64,000 nt of DNA from Shewanella metallivivens (lineage in GTDB: Bacteria > Pseudomonadota > Gammaproteobacteria > Enterobacterales > Shewanellaceae). Below are positions 33,033 to 41,674 of this stretch, piece after piece. Location: positions 286,358-350,357 of the forward strand of contig NZ_JAQQPZ010000015.1 in the NCBI RefSeq assembly GCF_028750675.1, in the 5' to 3' direction. The notes under the pieces are model-generated. The model did not search any database. It saw only the letters and a list, made by a program, of their open reading frames with translations, and had not been told where the DNA came from. Both the position numbers and the translations under genes were made by a program. Position 1 is the first letter of the stretch. Each line of letters opens with the position of its first letter.

Positions 33033-34517
33033 CTAAAGTGCTTTTAGAATCGCTTCTACACTGTCTTTAGCATCGCCAAACAGCATTTGGGTATTGTCTT
33101 TAAAGAACAATGGGTTTTGTACACCGGCATAACCTGTGTTCATTGAACGTTTAAAACCAATGACGTTTTGTGCTTTCCACACTTCGAGTACTGGCATACC
33201 GGCGATGGGACTATTTGGATCTTCCATCGCAGCAGGGTTAACCGTATCGTTGGCGCCAATCACTAAAACGGTATCAGTGTCGCTAAAGTCTTCATTGATT
33301 TCGTCCATTTCGAGCACGATATCGTAAGGCACTTTAGCTTCTGCAAGCAGTACGTTCATGTGGCCGGGTAAGCGCCCTGCAACAGGGTGAATACCAAAGC
33401 GTACCTTAATGCCTAATGCACGTAGCTTTTTAGTGATTTCTGCTACAGGATATTGCGCTTGCGCAACCGCCATTCCGTAGCCCGGTGTGATGATGACTGA
33501 GTCTGATGCTTTTAGCATTTCAGCGACATCTTCAGCACTGGTTTCACGGTATTCGCCAACCGTATCATCACCTGATGCGGCAGCACTGTCGTTACCGAAG
33601 CCACCGGCAATCACTGAAATAAACGAGCGGTTCATTGCTTTACACATAATGTAAGACAGAATCGCACCCGATGAGCCCACTAGTGCGCCCACCACAATCA
33701 GTAAGTCATTTGATAGCATGAAGCCCGCTGCTGCAGCTGCCCAACCTGAATACGAGTTCAGCATCGATACCACTACAGGCATGTCTGCACCGCCAATTGA
33801 AGCCACTAAATGCCAGCCAAATGCAAAGGCAATTAAGGTCATTAAAATTAACGGAGTGACTGCGCCGCCAGCTTGTACAAACATTACCATCAAAATGAAT
33901 GAAACGACTACCGCTAGCAAGTTAAGCTTATGGCGGTGCGGTAACATTAGTGCTTTTGATGAAATAAGCCCGCGTAACTTAGCAAAGGCAACAATAGAAC
34001 CGGTAAAGGTCACTGCACCAATAAACACGCCTAAGAACACTTCAACTAGGTGAATGTTGAGCATTGCGCCAGTTAAGTGTTCAGCTTGCTGTACTTGGCT
34101 CGCTTCAACAAAGGCAGCTTTAGCAGACTCTAAAGTTGTATGTAAGTCTTGACCTAATACCAAGACAACCTCTGATACTTCATGAGGTTGAATATCAATA
34201 AAGCTATTAAAGCCTACTAATACTGCAGCTAAACCTACAAAACTGTGCAAAATGGCGACGAGCTCTGGCATTTCAGTCATTTCAACTTTCAATGCTAAGC
34301 GGATACCTATTGCACCACCAATCACCATGGCGAGAATGATCCATTCTACGCCGCTTGTAGCAGGATTGAGTATGGTGGCTGCAAGAGCAATTGCCATACC
34401 AATAATGCCAAATAAATTACCATTTTTAGCCGTTTCTTGTTTTGATAACCCAGCTAAGCTGAGAATAAAAAATACCGCGGCAACGATATAAGATGCTGTA
34501 ACCAGTCCTTGAGACAC
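33033..34517 (-). CDS. pntB: NAD(P) transhydrogenase subunit beta
   Basis: Forms, with PntA, the proton-translocating transhydrogenase of the inner membrane that makes NADPH from NADH. Residues 1-280 hold about eight membrane helices; the C-terminal domain III binds NADP(H) with 'VIITPGYGMAVAQAQYPVAE', 'KVRFGIHPVAGRLPGHMNVL' and 'DTVLVIGANDTVNPAA'. The start is GTG 34517 with AAGGGG upstream, 11 bases after the pntA stop. Length 494 is slightly more than in E. coli (462). Confidence 0.96.
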   Translation of the reverse strand: MSQGLVTASYIVAAVFFILSLAGLSKQETAKNGNLFGIIGMAIALAATILNPATSGVEWIILAMVIGGAIGIRLALKVEMTEMPELVAILHSFVGLAAVLVGFNSFIDIQPHEVSEVVLVLGQDLHTTLESAKAAFVEASQVQQAEHLTGAMLNIHLVEVFLGVFIGAVTFTGSIVAFAKLRGLISSKALMLPHRHKLNLLAVVVSFILMVMFVQAGGAVTPLILMTLIAFAFGWHLVASIGGADMPVVVSMLNSYSGWAAAAAGFMLSNDLLIVVGALVGSSGAILSYIMCKAMNRSFISVIAGGFGNDSAAASGDDTVGEYRETSAEDVAEMLKASDSVIITPGYGMAVAQAQYPVAEITKKLRALGIKVRFGIHPVAGRLPGHMNVLLAEAKVPYDIVLEMDEINEDFSDTDTVLVIGANDTVNPAAMEDPNSPIAGMPVLEVWKAQNVIGFKRSMNTGYAGVQNPLFFKDNTQMLFGDAKDSVEAILKAL

Positions 34518-34528
34518 GATATTACCCC

Positions 34529-36058
34529 TTAATCTTTACGGAACATCTTCAGCATACGCTGAGTGACGGTAAAGCCGCCAAAGATGTTAATACTGGCGAT
34601 AAGCACCGCGACAAACGCAAGAGCAGTGACAAGGGCAGAACCTTGACCTATCTGCAATAACGCACCTACTACAATAATGCCTGAAATCGCGTTAGTGACC
34701 GACATCAGTGGCGTATGTAACGCATGCGATACGTTCCACACCACGTAGTAGCCTACAACGCACGACAAAATAAACACGGTAAAATGTGATAAAAACTCCG
34801 CAGGCGCGACAGATGCCACCGCGGCGAAGCCAGCAATGCCGAGTGCACCTAAGATGTATTTAAGCTTTGACGGTGCTTTTTCTACTTTTTCGGCTTTAGG
34901 TTCAGCGCTGGCAGCAGGTTTGGTTGGCGCTGCTGATACTGAAATGGCTGGTGGTGGGAAGGTAATCTCGCCGCCACGAGTCACGGTCATATTGCGCATC
35001 ACCACATCATCAAAGTCGAGTACTGCATTGCCGTCTTTGGCTTTACACATTAACTTCATTAAGTTAACAAGGTTAGTGCCATAAAGTTGCGATGATTGTG
35101 CAGGTAAACGACCTGGAAGGTCGGTGTAACCCAATACTTTAACGCCGTTGTCGGTAATAAAGCGCTCACCACTGACGGTGTATTCACAGTTACCACCGGT
35201 TGCTGCGGCTAAATCGACAATCACTGACCCCGGTTTCATGGTGTCGACCATGTCTTTGGTGATAAGCTTTGGTGCAGGGCGACCCGGAATTAACGCAGTC
35301 GTAATGATAATGTCGACTTCTTTGGCTTGCTCGGCAAATAACGCCATTTCAGCAGCAATAAACTCATCGCTCATGACTTTGGCGTAGCCGTCAGATGATC
35401 CGCCTTCTTTGTTTTCAAACTCAAGCTTTAAGAAACTGCCGCCCATTGACTCAATTTGCTCTGCCACTTCTAAGCGGGTGTCAAATGCACGAACGATAGC
35501 GCCTAGAGAACCTGCCGTGCCGATAGCAGCAAGACCTGCTACACCTGCTCCAATAACTAAGACTTTGGCTGGAGGGACTTTACCCGCTGCGGTAATTTGT
35601 CCTGTAAAAAAGCGCCCAAATTCATGTGCGGCCTCAACAACTGCACGGTAACCACCAATGTTAGCCATTGACGATAATGCATCAAGTGATTGCGCACGAG
35701 AAATACGTGGCACCATGTCCATTGCCATCACAGTAATGTTTTGGCTTGACAGTTTTTCAACGAGCTCAGGGTTTTGCGCTGGCCAGATAAAACTGACTAA
35801 TGTGGTGCCCGATTTCATTTTTGCAATTTCTTCATCGGTCGGTGCATTGACTTTAAAAATAAAGTCAGCCTGATACACGTTGTCGACTACATCTGCCCCA
35901 GCGGCCTCAAATGCAGCATTATCAAAGCTTGACTTAACACCTGCCTGTGCTTCGATTGCCACACTAAAGCCGAGCTTTTTTAGCTGTACCACAGTGGCAG
36001 GAGTCGCCGCGACTCGAGTTTCACCTTCGATACTTTCTCTCGGTATTCCAATCTGCAT
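34529..36058 (-). CDS. pntA: NAD(P) transhydrogenase subunit alpha
   Basis: NAD(H)-binding domain I plus membrane part of the transhydrogenase in a single 509-residue chain, as in enterobacteria. It starts 'MQIGIPRESIEGETRVAATP', with the dinucleotide fold 'VLVIGAGVAGLAAIGTAGSL' near residue 170 and, after an Ala/Lys/Pro-rich linker (about 385-405), four membrane helices. AGGAAACA precedes the ATG. First gene of pntAB. The mobile-loop and 'YTDLPGRLPAQSSQLYGTN' regions are intact. Confidence 0.96.
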   Translation of the reverse strand: MQIGIPRESIEGETRVAATPATVVQLKKLGFSVAIEAQAGVKSSFDNAAFEAAGADVVDNVYQADFIFKVNAPTDEEIAKMKSGTTLVSFIWPAQNPELVEKLSSQNITVMAMDMVPRISRAQSLDALSSMANIGGYRAVVEAAHEFGRFFTGQITAAGKVPPAKVLVIGAGVAGLAAIGTAGSLGAIVRAFDTRLEVAEQIESMGGSFLKLEFENKEGGSSDGYAKVMSDEFIAAEMALFAEQAKEVDIIITTALIPGRPAPKLITKDMVDTMKPGSVIVDLAAATGGNCEYTVSGERFITDNGVKVLGYTDLPGRLPAQSSQLYGTNLVNLMKLMCKAKDGNAVLDFDDVVMRNMTVTRGGEITFPPPAISVSAAPTKPAASAEPKAEKVEKAPSKLKYILGALGIAGFAAVASVAPAEFLSHFTVFILSCVVGYYVVWNVSHALHTPLMSVTNAISGIIVVGALLQIGQGSALVTALAFVAVLIASINIFGGFTVTQRMLKMFRKD

Positions 36059-36521
36059 GACTGTTTCCTGATGGTTAATAAAAGACGGTCTATTGCTTGC
36101 CCCATCAATAGACTATTCCGTTTGAGTATTACTTGTTCCACATGGGCACTTAGCGGGTAGAAAAAGTGCAGCATATGGCCATTGAAGTTGGATAAACTAT
36201 TTAATCAATGGCGTTGCGATGGCATAACGATATTATAACCGCATGTCGTTTTACTCAGAGAACAATCAACATGATAGTTTTTCATTAGTTAATTGGACCT
36301 CCTAGCTTGCGACATGAGGTGTGTTCGGTACAAGTGCCTAAGGGCGAATTCCTCGTTTTAAATCGAGGTAATTTAAAAACTTTTAACTCCGCCACACTTT
36401 TGTAGCGTAAAAAAACGCCTTTGCATATTCCTAAATGGTATAAAAAATTATCTTTTATTCTTTTTTGGTTTTCAAACCTAGTAGTAAGCTAACTGACATT
36501 ACACTGTTATAAGGCCGTCTT
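36059..36521. other. Divergent region between pntA and cysJ
   Basis: No gene seen in about 460 bases. It holds a small hairpin CCTCG-TTTTAAAT-CGAGG at 36351-36368 flanked by AATT repeats, and an AT-rich tract (36425-36475) just before cysJ where a CysB-dependent promoter would be expected. I could not assign CysB sites with confidence. Confidence 0.4.
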
Positions 36522-38312
36522 ATGTTGTTAAAAGAACTTTCAGCGTTAGCGTCGCCATTGTCTCAAGGGCAAGTCGACAAGCTAAAACAATTCACATCAG
36601 AATTATCGTCTGTGCAACTTGCATGGGTTAGTGGTTATTTGGCCGCAAGTGCAAGCCAGAGCCAAACAACAGGGGCGACAGTTGCAGAAACGTCTGCGGC
36701 ACAAACAGTGACCATTTTATATGGCAGCCAAACAGGCAACGGCCGTGGTGTTGCGCAGGCACTTGCTGCCAAAGCACAGGCACAAGGTTATACGGTTAAC
36801 CTTACGTCAATGGGCGAGTACAATGTACGTCAATTAAAGCAAGAAACGCTGCTATTACTTGTTGTGAGTACTCATGGCGAAGGTGAAGCGCCCGACGATG
36901 CGATTGAGTTACATAAGTTTTTGGCCTCAAAGCGTGCGCCTAAATTAGAAAACTTACACTATTCGGTATTGGCGTTAGGTGACTCAAGCTACGAGTTTTT
37001 CTGCCAAACCGGTAAAGATTTTGATGCGCGTTTAAGTGCATTAGGTGCTAAAGCGTTATTACCTTTAGTTGAGTGTGATGTTGACTACGAAGATGCCGCT
37101 GCACAATGGCAAGACAGCGTAATAGAAGCGGCTAAGCCTCATATTCAAACCTCAGGTGCTAGAGTCACAGCTATCGGCACGACTGCAATCGCAGGTCAGA
37201 GCCAATACACCAAGCAAAACCCATACAGCGCAGAAGTGCTTGTGAGCCAAAAAATTACCGGCCGTGATTCTGACCGTGACGTACGCCATGTTGAGATTGA
37301 TTTAGGCGAGTCAGGGCTAACCTACAAAGTGGGTGATGCATTAGGTGTGTGGTTTAGTAACAACGAAGCCTTAGTGGATGAAGTGATCAGCGGCCTTGAT
37401 TTAGACGCTGATGAAACGGTGACAGTATCAAAAGAGTCTTATTCATTAAAAGCGGTATTAACAGACAAAAAAGAATTAACTCAGTTATACCCTGGCCTTG
37501 TTAAATCTTGGGCAGAATTGAGTGGCAGTGCTGAACTGGCTGCCATTTGTGAAGACAAAGAGCAAACCAGACAATTTATTTTAGCAAATCAGCTAGCTGA
37601 CTTAATTGCAGCTTACCCTGCCAAAGTCAGTGCAACACAGCTTGTCGACATGCTGCGCCCATTAACACCACGCTTGTATTCTATTGCCTCTAGCCAAGCA
37701 GAGGTTGAATCTGAAGTGCATTTAACCGTGGCATTGGTTGAAGATGAGCGTCAAGGTCATGCTCGTTTTGGCGGCGCATCGCACTTTTTAGCCTCAGCAG
37801 AAGAAGGCCAACAGGTTAATGTATATGTTGAGCCTAACAACCATTTCCGTTTACCAGAAAATCCACAAACCCCAGTGATTATGGTTGGGCCTGGTACGGG
37901 TGTGGCACCATTTCGCGCCTTTATGCAGCAACGTGTTGCTGACGGTGTGTCGGGTAACAGCTGGTTATTCTTTGGTAACCCACACTTTGAGCAAGATTTC
38001 TTATACCAAGTTGAATGGCAGCAGTATCTTAAAAACGGCGATTTATCGCGCCTAGATGTCGCATTCTCACGCGATCAAGCTCATAAAGTGTATGTGCAAC
38101 ATCGCATTGCTGAACAAGCCGAAGCCTTGTGGCAGTGGTTACAAAATGGCGCCCATGTTTACATCTGTGGTGATGCAGAACGCATGGCAAAAGATGTACA
38201 CCAAGCATTAGTGAATATTGCGGTTGAACAAGGTGGCTTAAGCGCTGATGACGCCGAAGCATACTTTGAAACACTACGTAGCGAAAAACGCTATCAAAAA
38301 GACGTGTACTAA
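36522..38312 (+). CDS. cysJ: Sulfite reductase [NADPH] flavoprotein alpha subunit
   Basis: Passes electrons from NADPH through FAD and FMN to CysI for sulfite reduction to sulfide. Order: flavodoxin domain about 65-205 ('ILYGSQTGNGRGVAQALA', 'STHGEGEAPDDA'), FAD domain ('RLYSIASSQAEV'), NADP domain ('MVGPGTGVAPFRAFMQQR', 'YICGDAERMAKDVHQAL') and a terminal Tyr in 'RYQKDVY'. Length 596, as in E. coli. First gene of cysJIH; AAGG lies before the ATG. Confidence 0.97.
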   Translation: MLLKELSALASPLSQGQVDKLKQFTSELSSVQLAWVSGYLAASASQSQTTGATVAETSAAQTVTILYGSQTGNGRGVAQALAAKAQAQGYTVNLTSMGEYNVRQLKQETLLLLVVSTHGEGEAPDDAIELHKFLASKRAPKLENLHYSVLALGDSSYEFFCQTGKDFDARLSALGAKALLPLVECDVDYEDAAAQWQDSVIEAAKPHIQTSGARVTAIGTTAIAGQSQYTKQNPYSAEVLVSQKITGRDSDRDVRHVEIDLGESGLTYKVGDALGVWFSNNEALVDEVISGLDLDADETVTVSKESYSLKAVLTDKKELTQLYPGLVKSWAELSGSAELAAICEDKEQTRQFILANQLADLIAAYPAKVSATQLVDMLRPLTPRLYSIASSQAEVESEVHLTVALVEDERQGHARFGGASHFLASAEEGQQVNVYVEPNNHFRLPENPQTPVIMVGPGTGVAPFRAFMQQRVADGVSGNSWLFFGNPHFEQDFLYQVEWQQYLKNGDLSRLDVAFSRDQAHKVYVQHRIAEQAEALWQWLQNGAHVYICGDAERMAKDVHQALVNIAVEQGGLSADDAEAYFETLRSEKRYQKDVY

Positions 38313-38389
38313 ATTCGACCCGGTTGTGAGTTTACTATCGCAACCCAATCGCACTAATGAATTGAACAGAATTGAGAGAGGCGCAGGCC

Positions 38390-40081
38390 ATGAGTGAGCA
38401 AAAGTTAGCAGTAAACGAATATTTAAAAATAGACAGTGATTATTTGCGCGGCGGCATCCAGGAAGGGTTAGATACCCAGGTGACGGGATCGTTTAGTGAT
38501 GGCGATCAGCAGTTAATTAAATTCCACGGATTTTACCAGCAAGATGACCGTGATTTACGTAACGAGCGTAAAGAGCAAAAGCTAGAACCATTACATAGCT
38601 TTATGTTACGTGCTCGTGTGCCTGGTGGTATTTGTACACCACAGCAGTGGTTAGAAGTCGATAAAATTTCATCTACGCTCACCACGTCAAACAGCATTCG
38701 TTTAACGACGCGTCAAACGTTTCAGTACCACGGCATTCCTAAGCGTAATCTAAAAACCTTGATCCAGGGGCTTGATCGCGCTGCACTAGACTCTATTGCC
38801 GCCTGTGGTGACGTAAACCGTAATGTGATGTGTAACCCAAACCCAGTTGAGTCAAAGCTGCATGCACAAGCCTACACGGTTGCTAAGCATTTATCTGACC
38901 ACCTGTTACCGCACACCCGTGCCTATGCTGAAATTTGGTTAGATGAAGAAAAGCTATTAGGCACTGAAACGGTAGAGCCGGTTTACGGCAAAACCTATTT
39001 GCCACGTAAGTTTAAAATGGCTGTTGCGGTGCCGCCTGATAACGATGTAGACGTTTACACTAATGATCTTGGCTTTATTGCCGTTGCAGAAGAAGGCGAA
39101 TTAGTTGGCTTTAACTTAGTGGCTGGCGGCGGCATGGGGTCAACCCACGGTGAAGTTGAAACCTTTCCACGTTTAGCGGATGACTTTGGTTTTATCAAAA
39201 CTGAAGATGTCACCAAGTTTGCTGAAGCCGTCATGACCGTTCAACGTGATTGGGGTAACCGTGTTGTGCGTAAGCGTGCGCGTTTAAAGTACACCATTGT
39301 TGACCACGGCTATGATGCATTTAAAGCAGAGGTAGAGAAACGTGCCGGGGTTAAATTTGAGCCTAAACGTGACGTGATCATTGGCGATCGCGGTGATCGT
39401 TATGGTTGGGTTGAAGGTATCGATAATAAGTGGCATTTAACCTTATTTATTGAAAGTGGCCGCATTAAAGATATGCCTGGTCAAACCTTGCAAACGGGTT
39501 TACGTGAAATTGCCAAAATTCATAAAGGCGATTTCCGCATGACCTCTAATCAAAATATGATTATTGCGGGTGTCGCAGCAGAAGATAAAGCTGAAATTGA
39601 AGGGTTAGCCCGTAAACATGGTTTATTGGGGCAAGTATTAAGTGGTACTCGCGGCCATTCTATTGCCTGTGTGGCGTTACCAACGTGCCCATTAGCCATG
39701 GCTGAAGCTGAGCGTTATTTCCCTGAGTTTATCGATCATATTGATGCGCTACAGGCAAAACACGGCATTAGCGAGCAATCTATTGTGGTGCGTATGACGG
39801 GGTGTCCAAACGGCTGTGCTCGTCCATTTGCTGCTGAAATTGGCTTAGTGGGTAAAGCACCTGGGCGTTATAACTTGTATTTAGGCGCCAGCTTTGAAGG
39901 CACGCGTTTAAATAAAATGCACAAAGAAAACATTCAAGAAGCTGAAATTTTAGCGGAATTGGATGCTTTGTTTGGCCGCTACGCTGCAGAGCGTGATGCT
40001 GGCGAAACCTTTGGTAACTTCACAGTACGCATTGGCGTTGTGAAGGCGGTTAATGACGCCGCTAAGGATTTTCATGCCTAA
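38390..40081 (+). CDS. cysI: Sulfite reductase hemoprotein beta subunit
   Basis: Carries sirohaem and a [4Fe-4S] cluster and reduces sulfite to sulfide. Cluster Cys residues are in 'CVALPTCPLAMAEAER' and 'RMTGCPNGCARPFAAE'. Substrate-binding Arg and Lys segments such as 'LTTRQTFQYHGIPKRNLK' are present. ATG 38390 gives 563 residues; the upstream in-frame ATG 38372 has no ribosome site. The sirohaem would be supplied from uroporphyrinogen through the methyltransferase at 44591-45406. It overlaps cysH by eight bases. Confidence 0.97.
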   Translation: MSEQKLAVNEYLKIDSDYLRGGIQEGLDTQVTGSFSDGDQQLIKFHGFYQQDDRDLRNERKEQKLEPLHSFMLRARVPGGICTPQQWLEVDKISSTLTTSNSIRLTTRQTFQYHGIPKRNLKTLIQGLDRAALDSIAACGDVNRNVMCNPNPVESKLHAQAYTVAKHLSDHLLPHTRAYAEIWLDEEKLLGTETVEPVYGKTYLPRKFKMAVAVPPDNDVDVYTNDLGFIAVAEEGELVGFNLVAGGGMGSTHGEVETFPRLADDFGFIKTEDVTKFAEAVMTVQRDWGNRVVRKRARLKYTIVDHGYDAFKAEVEKRAGVKFEPKRDVIIGDRGDRYGWVEGIDNKWHLTLFIESGRIKDMPGQTLQTGLREIAKIHKGDFRMTSNQNMIIAGVAAEDKAEIEGLARKHGLLGQVLSGTRGHSIACVALPTCPLAMAEAERYFPEFIDHIDALQAKHGISEQSIVVRMTGCPNGCARPFAAEIGLVGKAPGRYNLYLGASFEGTRLNKMHKENIQEAEILAELDALFGRYAAERDAGETFGNFTVRIGVVKAVNDAAKDFHA

Positions 40082-40865
40082 TGAAGTGGTAACGACTGCA
40101 TCAACTGATGTGGCCGTCAATCATAGTGTGACACCCGCTCAATTACAGGCGTTGTTATCAGCGCCTAAAGCTGAGCAAACCGCAGCACTGGAAAACATTA
40201 ACCAGTTTTTAGCGGGGTTAACGGCGCAGCAGCGAGTGGCTTGGGGCTTGGCCTATTTGCCTGGTGCACATGCGTTATCGTCAAGTTTTGGGATCCAAGG
40301 CGCGGTGATGTTACACATGGTGACTCAAGCGCAAAGCGATATTCCGGTGATTTTAACCGACACCGGCTATTTGTTTCCTGAAACTTACCAGTTTATTGAC
40401 CAGTTAACCGAGCGCTTAAACCTCAACCTTAAAGTCTACCAGGCTGAGCAAACTCAGGCGTGGCAAGAAGCCCGTTTTGGTAAGCTGTGGGAGCAGGGGA
40501 TTGATGGTTTAGAAAAATATAACCGCATCAACAAAGTTGAACCTATGCAGCGTGCATTAGCTGAATTGAATGTCGGCACCTGGTTTGCGGGGTTGCGTCG
40601 TAGCCAGTCGAGCACGCGTGAGGCTTTGCCTATATTGGCGATCAGTGGTAAACGCTTTAAGTTGCTGCCCATCATTGAGTGGAGCAATAAAGATGTGCAC
40701 ATGTATTTAACTGAGCATGACTTACCCTACCATCCGTTATGGGAGCAAGGTTATGTGTCAGTCGGTGATACCCACTCTAGCAAGCCGCTTGAGTTAGGGA
40801 TGACTGAAGAAGAAACCCGTTTTAATGGCTTAAAACGCGAGTGTGGGTTGCACTTTGACATTTAA
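40074..40865 (+). CDS. cysH: Phosphoadenosine phosphosulfate reductase
   Basis: Reduces PAPS to sulfite with thioredoxin. The family pattern is clear: 'SSSFGIQGAVMLHMV', 'PVILTDTGYLFPETYQFID', 'GLRRSQSSTRE' and the catalytic Cys in the C-terminal 'KRECGLHFDI'. It lacks the two extra Cys pairs that bind an iron-sulfur cluster in APS reductases, so the substrate is PAPS. ATG 40074 with AAGGA upstream was chosen; it lies inside the end of cysI. Last gene of the operon. Confidence 0.96.
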   Translation: MPNEVVTTASTDVAVNHSVTPAQLQALLSAPKAEQTAALENINQFLAGLTAQQRVAWGLAYLPGAHALSSSFGIQGAVMLHMVTQAQSDIPVILTDTGYLFPETYQFIDQLTERLNLNLKVYQAEQTQAWQEARFGKLWEQGIDGLEKYNRINKVEPMQRALAELNVGTWFAGLRRSQSSTREALPILAISGKRFKLLPIIEWSNKDVHMYLTEHDLPYHPLWEQGYVSVGDTHSSKPLELGMTEEETRFNGLKRECGLHFDI

Positions 40866-40909
40866 ACGAGGTAACAGCCTCAGTTTGTGATCTTTTCTCG
40901 TCAGTTATG

Positions 40910-40942
40910 AATGCCATCCTGATGTATTTGGGGTGGCATTTT
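40910..40942 (+). terminator. Terminator of cysJIH
   Basis: AATGCCATCC pairs with GGGTGGCATT (one G-T pair) around a loop of about 12 bases, followed by TTTTA, 45 bases after the cysH stop. Confidence 0.78.
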
Positions 40943-41156
40943 TATGTGTAATGGCATCTCATTCAAAAGTCTGAATTTTATCGATTTCATTAGCGCTTGG
41001 CGCACATTGCTATTTGTTAAAGATGAGGATTAATCAGGCGTTGCCCTGAGTTGAGCTAAGATGGCGTGGCGACTTGGCGTGATAGTTAACCACAAATAGG
41101 TTAATTTTTATTTAAACTTTCAAGCAGCGATGTCGATAATAGTCTAAATTAATACA

Positions 41157-41330
41157 TTCCCGTAGACGGTTTTTGTGGACGTTTGGGGTTGTTTTTGCAA
41201 CCCACGTACCTTCAAAAGCTTCGCTCGCATCCTCGAGCACTTTGATTGACTTGTTAGCGTATAAGCAATCAGCAATCTCAACCCGATAACTCAGATGTAT
41301 ATGGGTTATCGGGTGTTATTTTCCTCCTTT
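41157..41330 (+). other. Structured non-coding stretch, candidate small RNA
   Basis: Two clear hairpins bracket it: GGGTTG-TTTTTG-CAACCC at 41186-41203 (extended by ACGT on each side with bulges) and ACCCGATAAC/GTTATCGGGT at 41281-41290 and 41305-41314, a perfect 10-bp stem followed by a T-rich but interrupted tract. No open frame of note is inside. It could be a small RNA or a leader of the downstream gene. No known family was recognised. Confidence 0.3.
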
Positions 41331-41376
41331 TTCCATCCTTTCTGCCTGCCCTTTATTTTTTTATCATGAGTTTTTT

Positions 41377-41499
41377 ATACCAATCCGCATTACGGTTTCA
41401 AATGACTTTGATGTAGATGACTACACCTGCAGTCATTTTCATTGTACTGGGTCTAGTGACGCAGCCTAAAATAGATCACATTCTAATAAGGATTGGTAT
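41377..41499. repeat. 123-bp element with 16-base inverted ends (MITE-like)
   Basis: Left end ATACCAATCCGCATTA and right end TAATAAGGATTGGTAT are inverted repeats with two mismatches. The interior is unrelated and non-coding. The left-end sequence is found exactly (inverted) at 6151-6166, which shows it is a dispersed repeat. No flanking target duplication was evident. Confidence 0.6.
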
Positions 41500-41674
41500 T
41501 ATCCGCTCACTGCCTATGTTAGATCGCCACTACAGATGCGTAATGCTTCATTTAATGCTAGATTAATCCGTGGTTTATCGGTGTAATCGATAATTAGTTT
41601 TAGATGTACAACATAATTTTAATGCTAACTCATGTCATGGAAGAGTTAACAACAATATAAATTGGAGTTTATAG

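Larger units (their letters stand above)
40866..41674. other. 809-base gene-free region after cysH
   Basis: No protein gene seen. It contains, in order, the cysJIH terminator (40910-40942), a structured stretch (41157-41330), an element with inverted ends (41377-41499), and about 170 AT-rich bases leading to the next gene, which has GGAG before its ATG. Confidence 0.55.

Noticed and set aside
34836..36071. Series of plus-strand ORFs across pntA
   Set aside because: They are Ala/Thr/Ser-rich antisense frames of a clear pntA gene.
41281..41325. Terminator of cysJIH
   Set aside because: It lies over 400 bases from cysH, and a closer terminator at 40910-40942 already serves the operon.
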